A stretch of 38,821 bases of DNA from an uncultured Clostridia bacterium (GTDB lineage: Bacteria; Bacillota; Clostridia; Lachnospirales; Lachnospiraceae), in NCBI GenBank assembly GCA_947643415.1, contig CANRWA010000036.1, forward strand, positions 1 to 38,821, written 5' to 3'. Positions 7,040 to 15,424 of this stretch are shown here, piece after piece. Under the pieces are notes generated by a model. That model was not told the origin of the DNA, made no database searches, and saw nothing but the letters and a program-made list of their open reading frames with translations. The first letter of the stretch is position 1. Each line of letters opens with the position of its first letter. A program made the translations under genes and the position numbers.

Positions 7040-7068
7040 TTGAAATTTTTTCCTGATCAGGATATAAT
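7040..7068 (+). promoter_or_regulatory. Promoter of zinc-finger gene copy 2
   Basis: TTGAAA (7040-7045), 17-base spacer, TATAAT (7063-7068), followed by the same GGAGGGGG ribosome site as copy 1. The spacer includes the palindrome TCCTGATCAGGA, which copy 1 lacks, so it could be a repressor site specific to this copy. Confidence 0.7.
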
Positions 7069-7132
7069 TATAATCATACATATTTCGGACAAAGTAAAAA
7101 TGTTTACTTGAAATATGGAGGGGGAATGATCA

Positions 7133-7820
7133 GTGTATCGCTATAAAAAAGTATTGTCGGGAAATTTTAAAAGAAAAGAAGTAAGAACAATTTCATATAT
7201 TGTTGAGGAAAAGAAGGATATAAGTCCGCGTCAGATAGAGTTTTCGGATAGTCAAAAAAGCAAATTGATTGAAGAATTTATTTCTAAGGATTTTATAAAT
7301 ATTGATGAGATTCTTGAGTTTACAAAAAAATATGGACCAATTTTTAGTATGCGATTAGAAGCATTTAAGGCAAGTGTTGAGGCAAAAGGGGATAATTATC
7401 TTTTAGAAGTAGATGAGGACTATCAACTAAAGGAAATATTTGCGTCTTCGGAATATGAATTTAGAATATGTGATATAGTTAATGACTATTACATCAACAA
7501 GTTTATCCATTAATGAAAATGGAGATTTTGTTATGGAAATAGGGGATAAGTTTCTAATGAATATAATTTTTGATGAGCTGGCAGTTCTTTGTCAGTTTTA
7601 TGAAACTCGTAAATGCAAATTCAGAAAATGTCATAAGTATTTTATAGCAAAAAAAGGGAAGGAAAAAAATTATTGTTGCAAGGATTGTGCAGACAAAGAG
7701 ATAAAATATCAAATACAAGAGGGGAGAAGATCAAAAAAAGAAACCGTTGGTGGCTATTTGCCAAAAACCAACGGTTTTTCAATACTCCCGGCGGGAATCG
7801 AACCCACAATTCACCCTTAG
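7133..7820 (+). pseudogene. CGNR-like zinc-finger protein, copy 2 (frameshifted, no own stop)
   Basis: It starts at GTG 7133 (MYRYKKVLSGNFKRK), eleven bases after a strong GGAGG site. The first ORF ends at 7513 because two bases are missing near 7486, compared with copy 1 (GACTATATTAC there, GACTATTAC here). The rest continues in another frame from about 7482: SLSINENGDFVMEIGDKF, CQFYETRKCKFRKCHKYF and YCCKDCADKEI, a likely zinc-binding cysteine cluster. The native stop has been lost by a deletion, so the second frame runs through the terminator hairpin and into the antisense of tRNA-Arg, stopping at 7820. The middle domain differs entirely from copy 1. The role is unknown; position next to an integration site hints at an island-encoded regulator. 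Confidence 0.6.
7741..7779. terminator. Bidirectional terminator between zinc-finger gene and tRNA-Arg
   Basis: AAACCGTTGGT (7741-7751) pairs with ACCAACGGTTT (7767-7777). A T-run follows on the plus strand, and the minus strand has CTTTTTTT after the stem. It would end both the plus-strand zinc-finger transcript and the minus-strand tRNA transcript, whose mature 3' end is only four bases away. Confidence 0.8.
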
Positions 7821-7854
7821 GAGGGGCGTGTTATATCCATTTAACTACGAGAGC
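7783..7854 (-). tRNA. tRNA-Arg (anticodon CCT)
   Basis: The minus strand folds into a full 72-base cloverleaf. It has a seven-base acceptor stem (GCTCTCG with CGGGAGT, two G-T wobbles), a D-stem GTTA/TAAC with a GG-containing loop, an anticodon stem CGCCC/GGGTG with loop CTCCTAA, a four-base variable loop, and a T-arm GTGGG-TTCGATT-CCCGC. The discriminator base is A. CCA is not encoded. The anticodon CCT reads AGG codons. A sigma-A promoter lies 38 bases upstream and a terminator follows at once. The 3' half is duplicated at 3381-3422, so this gene has served as an integration target. Confidence 0.93.
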
Positions 7855-7891
7855 AGAACATATGCCCAATCTGGAAAATGCGAGCATATGT

Positions 7892-7920
7892 ATTATAACC
7901 TATTACAGATATTTTTTCAA
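7892..7920 (-). promoter_or_regulatory. Promoter of tRNA-Arg
   Basis: On the minus strand TTGAAA (7915-7920) and TATAAT (7892-7897) are spaced by 17 bases. The -35 lies inside the last codons of metK, so the tRNA has its own promoter embedded in the end of the preceding gene. An inverted repeat ACATATGC/GCATATGT (7858-7865, 7884-7891) occupies the leader. Confidence 0.75.
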
Positions 7921-9081
7921 TACCTCAATTTTATCAAGTTTTTCCCATGGAAGATCCAAATCATTTCGGCCAAAATGTCCATAGGCGGCTGTCTGTTTAT
8001 AAATTGGCTGGCGCAGGTTCAGCATCTGGATGATTCCTGCCGGGCGCAAGTCAAAGTTTTCAGTGATGATGTCCACCAGTTTTTCCTCTGGAAGTCTGCC
8101 TGTTCCAAATGTGTCAATGCGGATGGAAGTCGGTGAGGCCACACCGATGGCATAAGATAACTGGACTTCTGCCCTGTCACAGAGACCTGCTGCCACGATA
8201 TTTTTGGCAACGTAGCGGGCTGCATAGGCAGCAGAACGGTCTACTTTTGTCGGGTCTTTTCCAGAAAAAGCGCCACCACCGTGGCGTGCCCAGCCGCCGT
8301 ATGTATCTACAATGATCTTACGGCCAGTGACACCACTGTCGCCATTTGGACCACCGATCACGAAACGGCCAGTTGGGTTGATGTATATTTTAGTATCCTC
8401 GTCAATGAGTTCTGCAGGAAGAACAATATCAATAACATATTTGCGGATGTCATTCTGGATCTGTTCCCAGGAAACATCTTCGCTGTGCTGGGAAGAAATA
8501 ACAACAGCATCCAGGCGTTTTGGCTTATTAGCTGCATCATATTCAACAGTGACCTGGGATTTTCCATCCGGACGAAGGTAAGGGAGCGTCCCGTCTTTGC
8601 GGACAGCAGAGAGCTGCTTTGAAAGTTTGTGTGCCAGGTAGATCGGGTAAGGCATATAGTCGTCGGTCTCATTTGTAGCGTAGCCGAACATCATTCCCTG
8701 GTCGCCGGCACCAATGGCATCAATCTCACTGTCTGTCAGTTTGGATTCCAGCGCTTTATCTACACCCATGGCAATATCCGAGGATTGTTTGTCTAGGGCA
8801 ACCATAACTCCACACAGATTACCATCAAATCCTTTTTCTGTTGTATCATATCCGATCTCACAGATTGTTTCTCTGGCAAGTTTCTGAATATCAATCTGTG
8901 CCTTGGATGAAACTTCACCCATAATCAGGACAAGTCCGGTGGTGATGGCTGTCTCGCAGGCAACACGGCTCATTGGATCCTGTTCAAGAAGGGCATCTAA
9001 AATTGTATCAGAAATCTGGTCACAGATTTTATCCGGATGTCCTTCGGTTACAGATTCTGATGTAAAAAGTATCTTTCCCAT
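7903..9081 (-). CDS. metK: S-adenosylmethionine synthetase
   Basis: The 392-residue enzyme makes S-adenosylmethionine from ATP and methionine in the cytosol. The N-terminus [18 protein letters not shown] holds the family signature with H15 and D17. The phosphate-binding loop [19 protein letters not shown] and [22 protein letters not shown] are also intact, and the length matches bacterial MetK (about 385-400). The ATG at 9081 is preceded by GAGGAGG. It is transcribed away from the histidine kinase gene from its own promoter. I looked for a SAM-sensing riboswitch in the short leader and saw none. Base composition is like the other backbone genes and unlike the island to its left. Confidence 0.97.
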   Translation of the reverse strand: MGKILFTSESVTEGHPDKICDQISDTILDALLEQDPMSRVACETAITTGLVLIMGEVSSKAQIDIQKLARETICEIGYDTTEKGFDGNLCGVMVALDKQSSDIAMGVDKALESKLTDSEIDAIGAGDQGMMFGYATNETDDYMPYPIYLAHKLSKQLSAVRKDGTLPYLRPDGKSQVTVEYDAANKPKRLDAVVISSQHSEDVSWEQIQNDIRKYVIDIVLPAELIDEDTKIYINPTGRFVIGGPNGDSGVTGRKIIVDTYGGWARHGGGAFSGKDPTKVDRSAAYAARYVAKNIVAAGLCDRAEVQLSYAIGVASPTSIRIDTFGTGRLPEEKLVDIITENFDLRPAGIIQMLNLRQPIYKQTAAYGHFGRNDLDLPWEKLDKIEVLKKYL

Positions 9082-9132
9082 TATATATCCTCCTCAGTTA
9101 TTTTTAAATAAGTTAATTTTCCTATTCTTAAT

Positions 9133-9161
9133 ATTCTACTATAAGAAGAAATTGACGTCAA
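9133..9161 (-). promoter_or_regulatory. Promoter of metK
   Basis: Minus strand TTGACG (9156-9161) and TAGAAT (9133-9138), 17 bases apart, about 50 bases upstream of the metK ATG. The leader is too short for a structured riboswitch. Confidence 0.65.
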
Positions 9162-9234
9162 GGAGATAAAAATCATTTATAAAAGCGTTTTTGACTCTGG
9201 CAAGAAGTGGGGAGTAAAAAATTTCCAGAGAAAT

Positions 9235-9264
9235 TTGTCACTTTTTGTAAAAAAAGGGTAGAAT
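9235..9264 (+). promoter_or_regulatory. Possible promoter of two-component operon
   Basis: TTGTCA (9235-9240) and TAGAAT (9259-9264) with an 18-base spacer lie about 80 bases upstream of the kinase gene. A second -10-like TATAAT at 9281-9286 lacks a good -35. The assignment is tentative. Confidence 0.4.
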
Positions 9265-9341
9265 TTATTTGAAATAATGTTATAATAAGCAAAAGATAAA
9301 GAAAATATAAAAATTCAATAGGATAAAAGACGGAGAAATTT

Positions 9342-10292
9342 ATGCAGAAGAGATTAAAGCAGTGCCTGGAATGGATGGTCATTTTAGAGGCTGTGGCAGG
9401 TGTTCTTGTGATAACTGCCTTTATCACACTGTATATAATTCAGGATAAAGAAGTATATTTCCTGAAATGGATCCTTGGTTTCTCGATTATAACAAATATT
9501 GCTGCCATGATTCTTTTTCTGGTGGTCATGGGCAAATGGCTGAACCGTTATATCGCAATAGTACTTAATGAGATGGATCTGGTTCAAAATCAGTCGGATC
9601 AGTTGAACCCGGAGATTATCAGTAATATTACACATGACCTTAAAACACCTCTTACAGCGATCAAAGGATATGCGCAGGGGATATTGGATGGTATTGCCAG
9701 TACACCGGACCGGATGAATAAATATGTAATGACGATACGGAATAAAGCAGATGATATGGCGGGATTGGTGGATGAACTGTCATTTTTTGCACATATTTCC
9801 CAGAGTGATCTTGAGTATAACTGGCAGAGTATAAATGCAAGAGATTACTTTAGTGAGTGTATCAGCCAGTTGGCACTGGACCTGGAGTTGAGAAATATAA
9901 ACCTGATCTATCGTTTTGATATCAGTTCATCCCTGATGATACAGATAGATGAAGAGAAACTTAGAAGAGTTATCAATAATATAATAGGAAATGCCGCCAA
10001 ATACATCCAAAAAGATAATGGGATTGTATTTGTTTATATAGAAGAAACAGAAGAGGAACTGGTCGTTCATGTAACAGATAATGGCATCGGAATTGCAGAA
10101 GAAGAACTGGTTCGAATTTTCGAACGCTTTTACCGGACAGATAATTCCAGAAATTCTAAGACTGGCGGAACGGGTCTTGGTCTGGCGATCGCAAAGAAGA
10201 TTATGGAGGACCATAATGGGAAGATCTGGGCGGAAAGTGAGATCGGCAAAGGAACAAGAATATCTTTTTCCCTGCCGAAGAATGACAAGTAG
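9342..10292 (+). CDS. Sensor histidine kinase
   Basis: This 316-residue membrane kinase has two transmembrane helices (about 12-34 and 43-64) with almost no extracellular loop, so it probably senses the membrane or a partner. The H-box NITHDLKTPLTAIKG has the phospho-acceptor H98. The ATPase part shows the N-box NNIIGNAAKYI (about 212), DNGIGI (about 247), FERFYR and GGTGLGLAI (about 275). On ATP binding it autophosphorylates and passes the phosphate to the regulator encoded 31 bases downstream. The ATG follows a GGAG at normal spacing. No HAMP domain is evident. The small-loop architecture is like that of intramembrane-sensing kinases of Firmicutes, but the signal is not readable. Confidence 0.93.
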   Translation: MQKRLKQCLEWMVILEAVAGVLVITAFITLYIIQDKEVYFLKWILGFSIITNIAAMILFLVVMGKWLNRYIAIVLNEMDLVQNQSDQLNPEIISNITHDLKTPLTAIKGYAQGILDGIASTPDRMNKYVMTIRNKADDMAGLVDELSFFAHISQSDLEYNWQSINARDYFSECISQLALDLELRNINLIYRFDISSSLMIQIDEEKLRRVINNIIGNAAKYIQKDNGIVFVYIEETEEELVVHVTDNGIGIAEEELVRIFERFYRTDNSRNSKTGGTGLGLAIAKKIMEDHNGKIWAESEIGKGTRISFSLPKNDK

Positions 10293-10323
10293 AGGAAGAA
10301 TTTAGAGTATTGGAGTGATTTTT

Positions 10324-11028
10324 ATGAAAAAAATATTGATAATTGAAGATGAGCTGCAGATTGCTGAACTGGAAAAAGATTATCTGGAACTAAGTGATTT
10401 TGATGTGACCATTGAGACGGATGGTGTGGAAGGTGAAAAAGAAGCAATGAGTGGTAAATATGATCTTCTAATACTTGACCTGATGCTGCCGGATAGGGAT
10501 GGATTTGAGATTTGCCGCAGGTTCCGCGATCATTTTCAGCAGCCTGTTATCATGTTATCTGCGAAAAAAGAGGATATTGACAAGATCCGTGGACTGGGGA
10601 TTGGGGCCAATGATTATATGACAAAACCATTTAGTCCCAGTGAACTTGTGGCAAGGGTAAAGGCACATTTGAGCCACTATGATGCTTTGGTAAATCAAAC
10701 TGTGGAAAAGAATATTGAGAATGAGATAATCGAGACAGGAGAACTCCGGATTGATAAGACAGCACGGAGGGTATTTATCCGAAATCAAGAAAAGAGTTTT
10801 ACGACAAAAGAGTTCGATCTTTTATATTTTCTCGCGAAAAACCCGGATCATGTTTTTCCCAAAGAAGAATTATTTCAGAAAATATGGGGATTTACATCTG
10901 TCGGGGATATTGCCACTGTGACGGTGCATATTAAGAAGATTCGAGAAAAAGTGGAAAAAGATACTTCTAACCCAGAGTATATTGAGACTATCTGGGGAGT
11001 GGGATATCGTTTTAAGGCGCAGAATTAA
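10324..11028 (+). CDS. OmpR/PhoB-family response regulator
   Basis: From ATG 10324 (eight bases after GGAG; the upstream GTG at 10315 lies in that site and is rejected) the product has 234 residues. The receiver domain shows the acidic pair E8-D9, phospho-acceptor D52 in LILDLMLPDRDG, S79 and K101 in MTKPF. The C-terminal half is a winged-helix DNA-binding domain (FTTKEFDLLYFLAKNPDHVF, VTVHIKKIREKVE, TIWGVGYRFK). It is the partner of the preceding kinase and should activate or repress transcription when phosphorylated. Targets may include the permease gene downstream, but no binding repeats stand out. Confidence 0.95.
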   Translation: MKKILIIEDELQIAELEKDYLELSDFDVTIETDGVEGEKEAMSGKYDLLILDLMLPDRDGFEICRRFRDHFQQPVIMLSAKKEDIDKIRGLGIGANDYMTKPFSPSELVARVKAHLSHYDALVNQTVEKNIENEIIETGELRIDKTARRVFIRNQEKSFTTKEFDLLYFLAKNPDHVFPKEELFQKIWGFTSVGDIATVTVHIKKIREKVEKDTSNPEYIETIWGVGYRFKAQN

Positions 11029-11149
11029 TTATTTTTTATCAAATAGAGACTCACGGCCAGACATAATTTAGTGAAAGAGGGAGATAATAGAATGGCGGAT
11101 TGTTTTGGAAAAAGCAGTTCGTCATTTTTGATGCAAAGGAGAACGGGTC

Positions 11150-12160
11150 ATGAATACACGGTACTGGATTCTTGGAGGGACAGTCCTTCTTCTCTTTCTT
11201 GTGTTTCGTTTTTTGCTGCCACTTATTCTTCCTTTTGTCCTGGCTTATTTTTGTGCAAAGATGGTATCTCCAGCGATCCATTTTTTTACTGAAAAGTTAA
11301 AATGGAAGAAAAAGGTTACCGTAATTCTTATTGTGATAGTGACAGTAGGAGCGATCATCGGTTTTATTGGATATATTGGAAGTCTTGCCATAGGCCAGTT
11401 AATCCTGTTGCTCCAGAAAATCCCAGTCTATGAGCAGATGGCTGACCAGACATTGGAAGAGTTCTGCTGCCGATGTGATCAGGTACTGGATCTGGCAGTA
11501 GGGACCAGCTATCAGTATCTGGAGGCACAGACAACACAGATGTATGAAAGCATTGGTAATGATATTCTTCCCAAACTTTCTTCCTGCGCAACTGATATAC
11601 TGAAGTGGGCAGCAGGTGCCGGGAGCGGTATTTTTATATTTTTTGTATCAACACTGCTGATCCTGTTAGATGATTCGTTTCCCAGAGTACCAAAGAGATT
11701 CCGCCCTTTTGTGAAACGGCTGAAAAGTGCTGGACTTGCTTATATTAAGGCACAGGGGATCATTATCTTTCTGATCGCAGTTGCGATGACATTGGGGTTA
11801 TTGTTGATGAAAAACAGTTATGCCATTCTTTTAGGAGTTGGCATTGCTGTTTTTGACGCAGTTCCCGTTCTGGGGAGTGGTATCATCCTTGTCCCCTGGG
11901 CGCTGATACAGATTGCCAGAGGAGACTTTTTCGGTGCTTCTGTTCTGATCACGTTATTTGTTATCGCTACATTTCTGCGGGAGATTTTGGAGCCAAGGCT
12001 GCTGGGGAAAGAACTGGGTATGAAACCGCTCTTCGTACTGATCGCTGTCTATGTGGGTGCAAAGCTTTTTGGGATTGGAGGAATTCTGCTTGGACCTGTA
12101 GCTTTGACTGTATTAAAGGCAACCGATGATGTAATAAAAGAGAATCGGATTACTCCCTGA
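11150..12160 (+). CDS. AI-2E/YtvI family membrane protein
   Basis: The 336-residue polytopic protein has an N-terminal double helix (FLVFRFLLPLILPFVLAYFCAK), a soluble middle segment (about 85-155) and five or so C-terminal helices including ILLGVGIAVFDAVPVLGSGIILVPWAL and EILEPRLLGKELGMKPL. This is the layout of PF01594, formerly AI-2 exporters, and of the sporulation protein YtvI. The presence of germination genes nearby and the moderate length favour the YtvI-like branch, but transport specificity is unknown. The ATG at 11150 has AAGGAGA at good spacing. It runs convergent to the FMN lipoprotein gene and their ends overlap by 11 bases. Confidence 0.85.
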   Translation: MNTRYWILGGTVLLLFLVFRFLLPLILPFVLAYFCAKMVSPAIHFFTEKLKWKKKVTVILIVIVTVGAIIGFIGYIGSLAIGQLILLLQKIPVYEQMADQTLEEFCCRCDQVLDLAVGTSYQYLEAQTTQMYESIGNDILPKLSSCATDILKWAAGAGSGIFIFFVSTLLILLDDSFPRVPKRFRPFVKRLKSAGLAYIKAQGIIIFLIAVAMTLGLLLMKNSYAILLGVGIAVFDAVPVLGSGIILVPWALIQIARGDFFGASVLITLFVIATFLREILEPRLLGKELGMKPLFVLIAVYVGAKLFGIGGILLGPVALTVLKATDDVIKENRITP

Positions 12161-12596
12161 CATCAATGACTGCTATGGTGGTATCCCCCTTCTTTGCCTG
12201 TTCAAAAACGGCTGCTGCCAGCTTTTCAAATTTACCGGCAGAAGAGCTGGCACCACTCAGGGCATCGACTTTTGCTGCATTTTGGTTTTCAAAGAACTGT
12301 CTGGCATAATTTCGTGTATATTCATTTGGATAGGTTCCTTTTGCCTTATCCATATTTCTCATATATGCCATATCCCAGGATTTGATAAATCCACTGGAAT
12401 TTTTTGCATTGTATTCAACGGATACAATATTTCCTTTCATAACGCAGACAGATACAAATTCCTTCCAGCCATGGTCATATTCGGAAGTTTCCGCTTTATA
12501 ATACCCATCTTTTAATCTGTCTGAACCATTGCAGGAAATAAGTAGTATACAGGAAACAAGAACGATCAAAATGCCACATGTTTTAATTTTTTTCAT
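12150..12596 (-). CDS. FMN-binding-domain lipoprotein
   Basis: The 148-residue precursor has a lipoprotein signal peptide ending LISC (C22), so the protein is anchored outside the membrane. The mature part starts LKDGYYKAETSEYDHGWKEF and contains VCVMKGNIVSVEYNAKN, the pattern of FMN-binding domains in NqrC/RnfG and PplA-like proteins. A DALSGAS segment (111-117) fits the ApbE flavinylation motif Dxx(S/T)GA(S/T), with serine at the acceptor position. It may carry covalent FMN for extracellular electron transfer. The gene starts 14 bases inside the end of the chemoreceptor gene, so the two form an operon and may sense or respond to redox partners together. Flavinylation is inferred, not proven. 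Confidence 0.75.
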   Translation of the reverse strand: MKKIKTCGILIVLVSCILLISCNGSDRLKDGYYKAETSEYDHGWKEFVSVCVMKGNIVSVEYNAKNSSGFIKSWDMAYMRNMDKAKGTYPNEYTRNYARQFFENQNAAKVDALSGASSSAGKFEKLAAAVFEQAKKGDTTIAVIDVRE

Positions 12597-14553
12597 ATCT
12601 TTCGTCCTCCCGTAATTTAAAGTTATCGGATATCTGGCGCAGATTCTGTGCCTGGGTATTCAGTTTCTGGCTTGCTGTCGTACTTTCATAACTTGCATCA
12701 AGATTCTGTTGTGCGAAATCCCGGATCTGGTTTATCTGACCTGATATATTGGAGAGTGATTGTTTCTGGACCGCAACACTCTCAGCCAACTGCCCGGTGA
12801 TCACAGAGATCCGGCTGGATACTTCCTCGATATCATGGAAAGAAGAAGCGGCCTTCTTTGCGTATGTGGTTCCCTGTTCCACCGCCTGCAGGGAGTTTGA
12901 AATCATATCTGCAGTACGTTTGGAAGAGTCTGCACTTTGTTCAGCCAATTTCCTCACTTCATCCGCGACGACAGCGAATCCGGTTCCGGCAGTGCCGGCC
13001 TGTGCCGCTTCAATGGATGCGTTCAGGGCCAGGAGATTGGTACGGTTTGAAATGGCTTCCAAAAGCTCATTTATCTTTGTGATCTCTATTGAATTCCGGT
13101 TGATCTCGTCCATGGCATGCAGAAGATTTGCCATATTTTCATTGCCCGCCCCGATACTCTTCTTCGCTGTTTCCACAAGGGAGCTGACCTGGTCAGTATT
13201 CTCATTTACCTCCTGGATATTCTGCTCGATGGCAGAGGTCTCATCCGACAATACATTTAGTGAGTTGGATTGTTCTGTGGAACCATTGTGTACCTGTCCG
13301 GCACTATCTGAGACCGTTCCGGCTGTCTGTAGTACTTCATCGGAAGATTTTTTGATCGCTTTGAATATATTGTTCAGGGAATCAATGATCTTGTTCAGGG
13401 ATTCCTTCATTATAATAAAGTCACCGTCAAAATCATCACTTACCTCCAGTTTAAAGTTGCCGCCGCACATATCTTCCAGAATATCTGACAGTTCAGAAAT
13501 ATAACCATTAATATTGCTTATTGTATTATTCAGGGCCACGGATAAGACCTCTGTCTCATCTTCTGTGTGGATGATCTCTGTTGGAGTTTTCAGATCTCCC
13601 TTTGCCAACAGCCCGATCCGTCCGGTGACACTTTTGAGTGATGTCTGTATCCGGGCAGAGAACCGCAGGGTGATCATTATGGCGAGGGCAATGAGTATCC
13701 CGGTAATAAGAATACTGATGAGAATACTGATATTGGCAGGACCCATAAAGTCCCCACGGGGGACGATGATGGTGAGATACCATCTTGTTCCGTTAATGGG
13801 AGCATAACCGACATAATTTGATTTCATGGCAGTGACACCGATTTCTCCTGAAGAAACCTTTTCAACAATACCATTTATGCCTGTAATCTCTGCAAGGCCT
13901 GCGTGCTCTTTGACAAGTTCTGTGTCACGGGTTCCCATAATGTTGCCACTGGCATCTGTAATATAGGCAGTACCGTTGGCACTGAGGTTAATATTGCTGA
14001 GGACATCGTTTAGAACATCATACTTATAACTGCCAACGAGATAGTATAATAGTTCCTCACCTGATAAGATGGGCATGCCAATGGCAAATTCAAGATCCCC
14101 ATCAGAGGAAGTAACATCATCGATCACAAGGTTCTGTGTCTCCTTTAAAAGGGGAAACATAGTTTTGTCCTCAATGGAAGCAGGGCAGTTGTCATTGCCG
14201 ACAGAAAGTTTACCGCTGGCATCATAAATTCCAAGCCAGACAAACTCAATGCCTGTCTGTGCCTTATTCAGAACAATTTCCTTATCCATAAGGGAACTGG
14301 ATCTTCGTGTGATGACTTCATTATCGCCAATCATAAAGATCCGGTCAGCCAGCATATGTATATTTCCCTCTATGCTTTGTGAAGTAGTTTTAATGGTAGA
14401 AGGCAGTATATCTTCCATTATATTATCAGTAAGGGTTTTCATGGAAACTGCCATGACTGATACGAGTATCAAAGCCAGCACGATTACAATGGTAATGGTG
14501 TTTTTAATGATTTTTTTACTAATATTCTTTTTCAAAATGGTTTCCTCTTTCAT
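12583..14553 (-). CDS. Methyl-accepting chemotaxis protein
   Basis: The 656-residue receptor has an N-terminal transmembrane helix (about 17-37), an extracellular dCache-type sensor (about 40-275, with FVWLGIYDASGKLSVG and GTAYITDASGNIMGT), a second helix (about 280-302), HAMP (about 303-355) and a long coiled-coil signalling domain. The hairpin tip RTNLLALNASIEAAQAG...GFAVVADEVRKLAEQS (about 503-540) binds CheW and CheA. No C-terminal CheR/CheB pentapeptide is present. No clear ribosome site precedes the ATG at 14553; the TTG seven codons in, with GAGG nine bases upstream, is an alternative. It is the first gene of an operon with the FMN lipoprotein, so the ligand may relate to redox or flavin chemistry. 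Confidence 0.93.
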   Translation of the reverse strand: MKEETILKKNISKKIIKNTITIVIVLALILVSVMAVSMKTLTDNIMEDILPSTIKTTSQSIEGNIHMLADRIFMIGDNEVITRRSSSLMDKEIVLNKAQTGIEFVWLGIYDASGKLSVGNDNCPASIEDKTMFPLLKETQNLVIDDVTSSDGDLEFAIGMPILSGEELLYYLVGSYKYDVLNDVLSNINLSANGTAYITDASGNIMGTRDTELVKEHAGLAEITGINGIVEKVSSGEIGVTAMKSNYVGYAPINGTRWYLTIIVPRGDFMGPANISILISILITGILIALAIMITLRFSARIQTSLKSVTGRIGLLAKGDLKTPTEIIHTEDETEVLSVALNNTISNINGYISELSDILEDMCGGNFKLEVSDDFDGDFIIMKESLNKIIDSLNNIFKAIKKSSDEVLQTAGTVSDSAGQVHNGSTEQSNSLNVLSDETSAIEQNIQEVNENTDQVSSLVETAKKSIGAGNENMANLLHAMDEINRNSIEITKINELLEAISNRTNLLALNASIEAAQAGTAGTGFAVVADEVRKLAEQSADSSKRTADMISNSLQAVEQGTTYAKKAASSFHDIEEVSSRISVITGQLAESVAVQKQSLSNISGQINQIRDFAQQNLDASYESTTASQKLNTQAQNLRQISDNFKLREDERYEKN

Positions 14554-14614
14554 TTATGTTTGCTCATCGGGTTCAGATTGGCGTCGCTGAACTGGAATCA
14601 CCGGAAATAGTGGA

Positions 14615-15040
14615 TTAATTTTTTAACCAGAGACTCATTCCTGAACCATGGTTTCCAAAAGGGCGTTTATTGAAGCCGAGTTTTTCATAGAAAGGTTCTT
14701 TATTCATGGCAGACATAAGGTTTACCATAATGGTCTCACCATCATTGACCTGATCTTTCAGCCAGGAAAGGACTGACTCAATGATACGTCTGCCAAGCCC
14801 ATTGGACTGGTATTCAGGGCGCACGATAACATCACAGATAAAATATACATACCCTCCGTCTCCTACGACTCTTGCCATGCCGATGGGTTTTGTTCCATCC
14901 ATGGCAATCAGTGTGTAGAGTGAGTTGTTCAGTGCGGTTGCCGCCCGGTTAGGGCGTATCGTGATGAAATCCACACTTGCGCGAAGCTTGTTGTATTCTT
15001 CAATTGTGATGGTGTGGGTAAAGGTGATGCCGTCTATCAT
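14615..15040 (-). CDS. GNAT family N-acetyltransferase
   Basis: From ATG 15040, six bases after a GGAG, the product has 141 residues; the ATG at 15052 overlaps that site and is less likely. The acetyl-CoA motif reads VIVRPEYQSNGLGRRIIESVL, preceded by MARVVGDGGYVYFICDV and followed by NLMSAMNKEPFYEKLGF, all typical of small GNAT enzymes. The substrate is unknown. It lies between the chemoreceptor and the DUF4250 gene on the same strand, but spacing does not demand co-transcription. Confidence 0.9.
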   Translation of the reverse strand: MIDGITFTHTITIEEYNKLRASVDFITIRPNRAATALNNSLYTLIAMDGTKPIGMARVVGDGGYVYFICDVIVRPEYQSNGLGRRIIESVLSWLKDQVNDGETIMVNLMSAMNKEPFYEKLGFNKRPFGNHGSGMSLWLKN

Positions 15041-15098
15041 GTTAAACTCCATATTGTAGTAAAGTTTGTTTCAAAGCCTGCATTTTAAAGCCGGGCTT

Positions 15099-15275
15099 TT
15101 ATACAAATTGATTGGTGATCTCATCATATTGGTAGTCTATGGAAGAAAGGGTTTCCCTGAGGTTCTCTTCATTTACATCATAAGTTTCACAAAATTCTTC
15201 CAGAGTCGCAAAATGATCACGCAGTTTTGTGTTCACATAACTCAATAATATTATCGGGTCCTGTGGTATGTCCAA
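15099..15275 (-). CDS. DUF4250 domain protein
   Basis: A 58-residue protein of the DUF4250 family, recognised by IPQDPIILLSYVNTKLRDHF, LEEFCETYDV and the ending IDYQYDEITNQFV. The start is taken as TTG 15275, which sits eight bases after GGAGG and gives the usual MDIPQDP N-terminus; the ATG at 15290 lies within that ribosome site. The family is common in Clostridia and has no assigned function. Confidence 0.8.
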   Translation of the reverse strand: MDIPQDPIILLSYVNTKLRDHFATLEEFCETYDVNEENLRETLSSIDYQYDEITNQFV

Positions 15276-15424
15276 TTCTGACACCTCCATAATTATGTAG
15301 TAAAAATCTCATAAATTTGTTTTTATTGTACATAGAAAAGGGATTTGTTGTCAACCCTAACCTTATACATTTTGAGGAGGGAAAAGTAACGTAACATTAA
15401 TTATTAGAAATGAGGGGTGCTGTA

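Noticed and set aside
7747-8136. Plus-strand frames crossing tRNA-Arg and metK
   Set aside because: They are antisense to a folded tRNA and to metK.
9082-9160. SAM riboswitch upstream of metK
   Set aside because: The leader between the promoter and the ATG is only about 45 bases and shows none of the conserved SAM-I core or a terminator hairpin.
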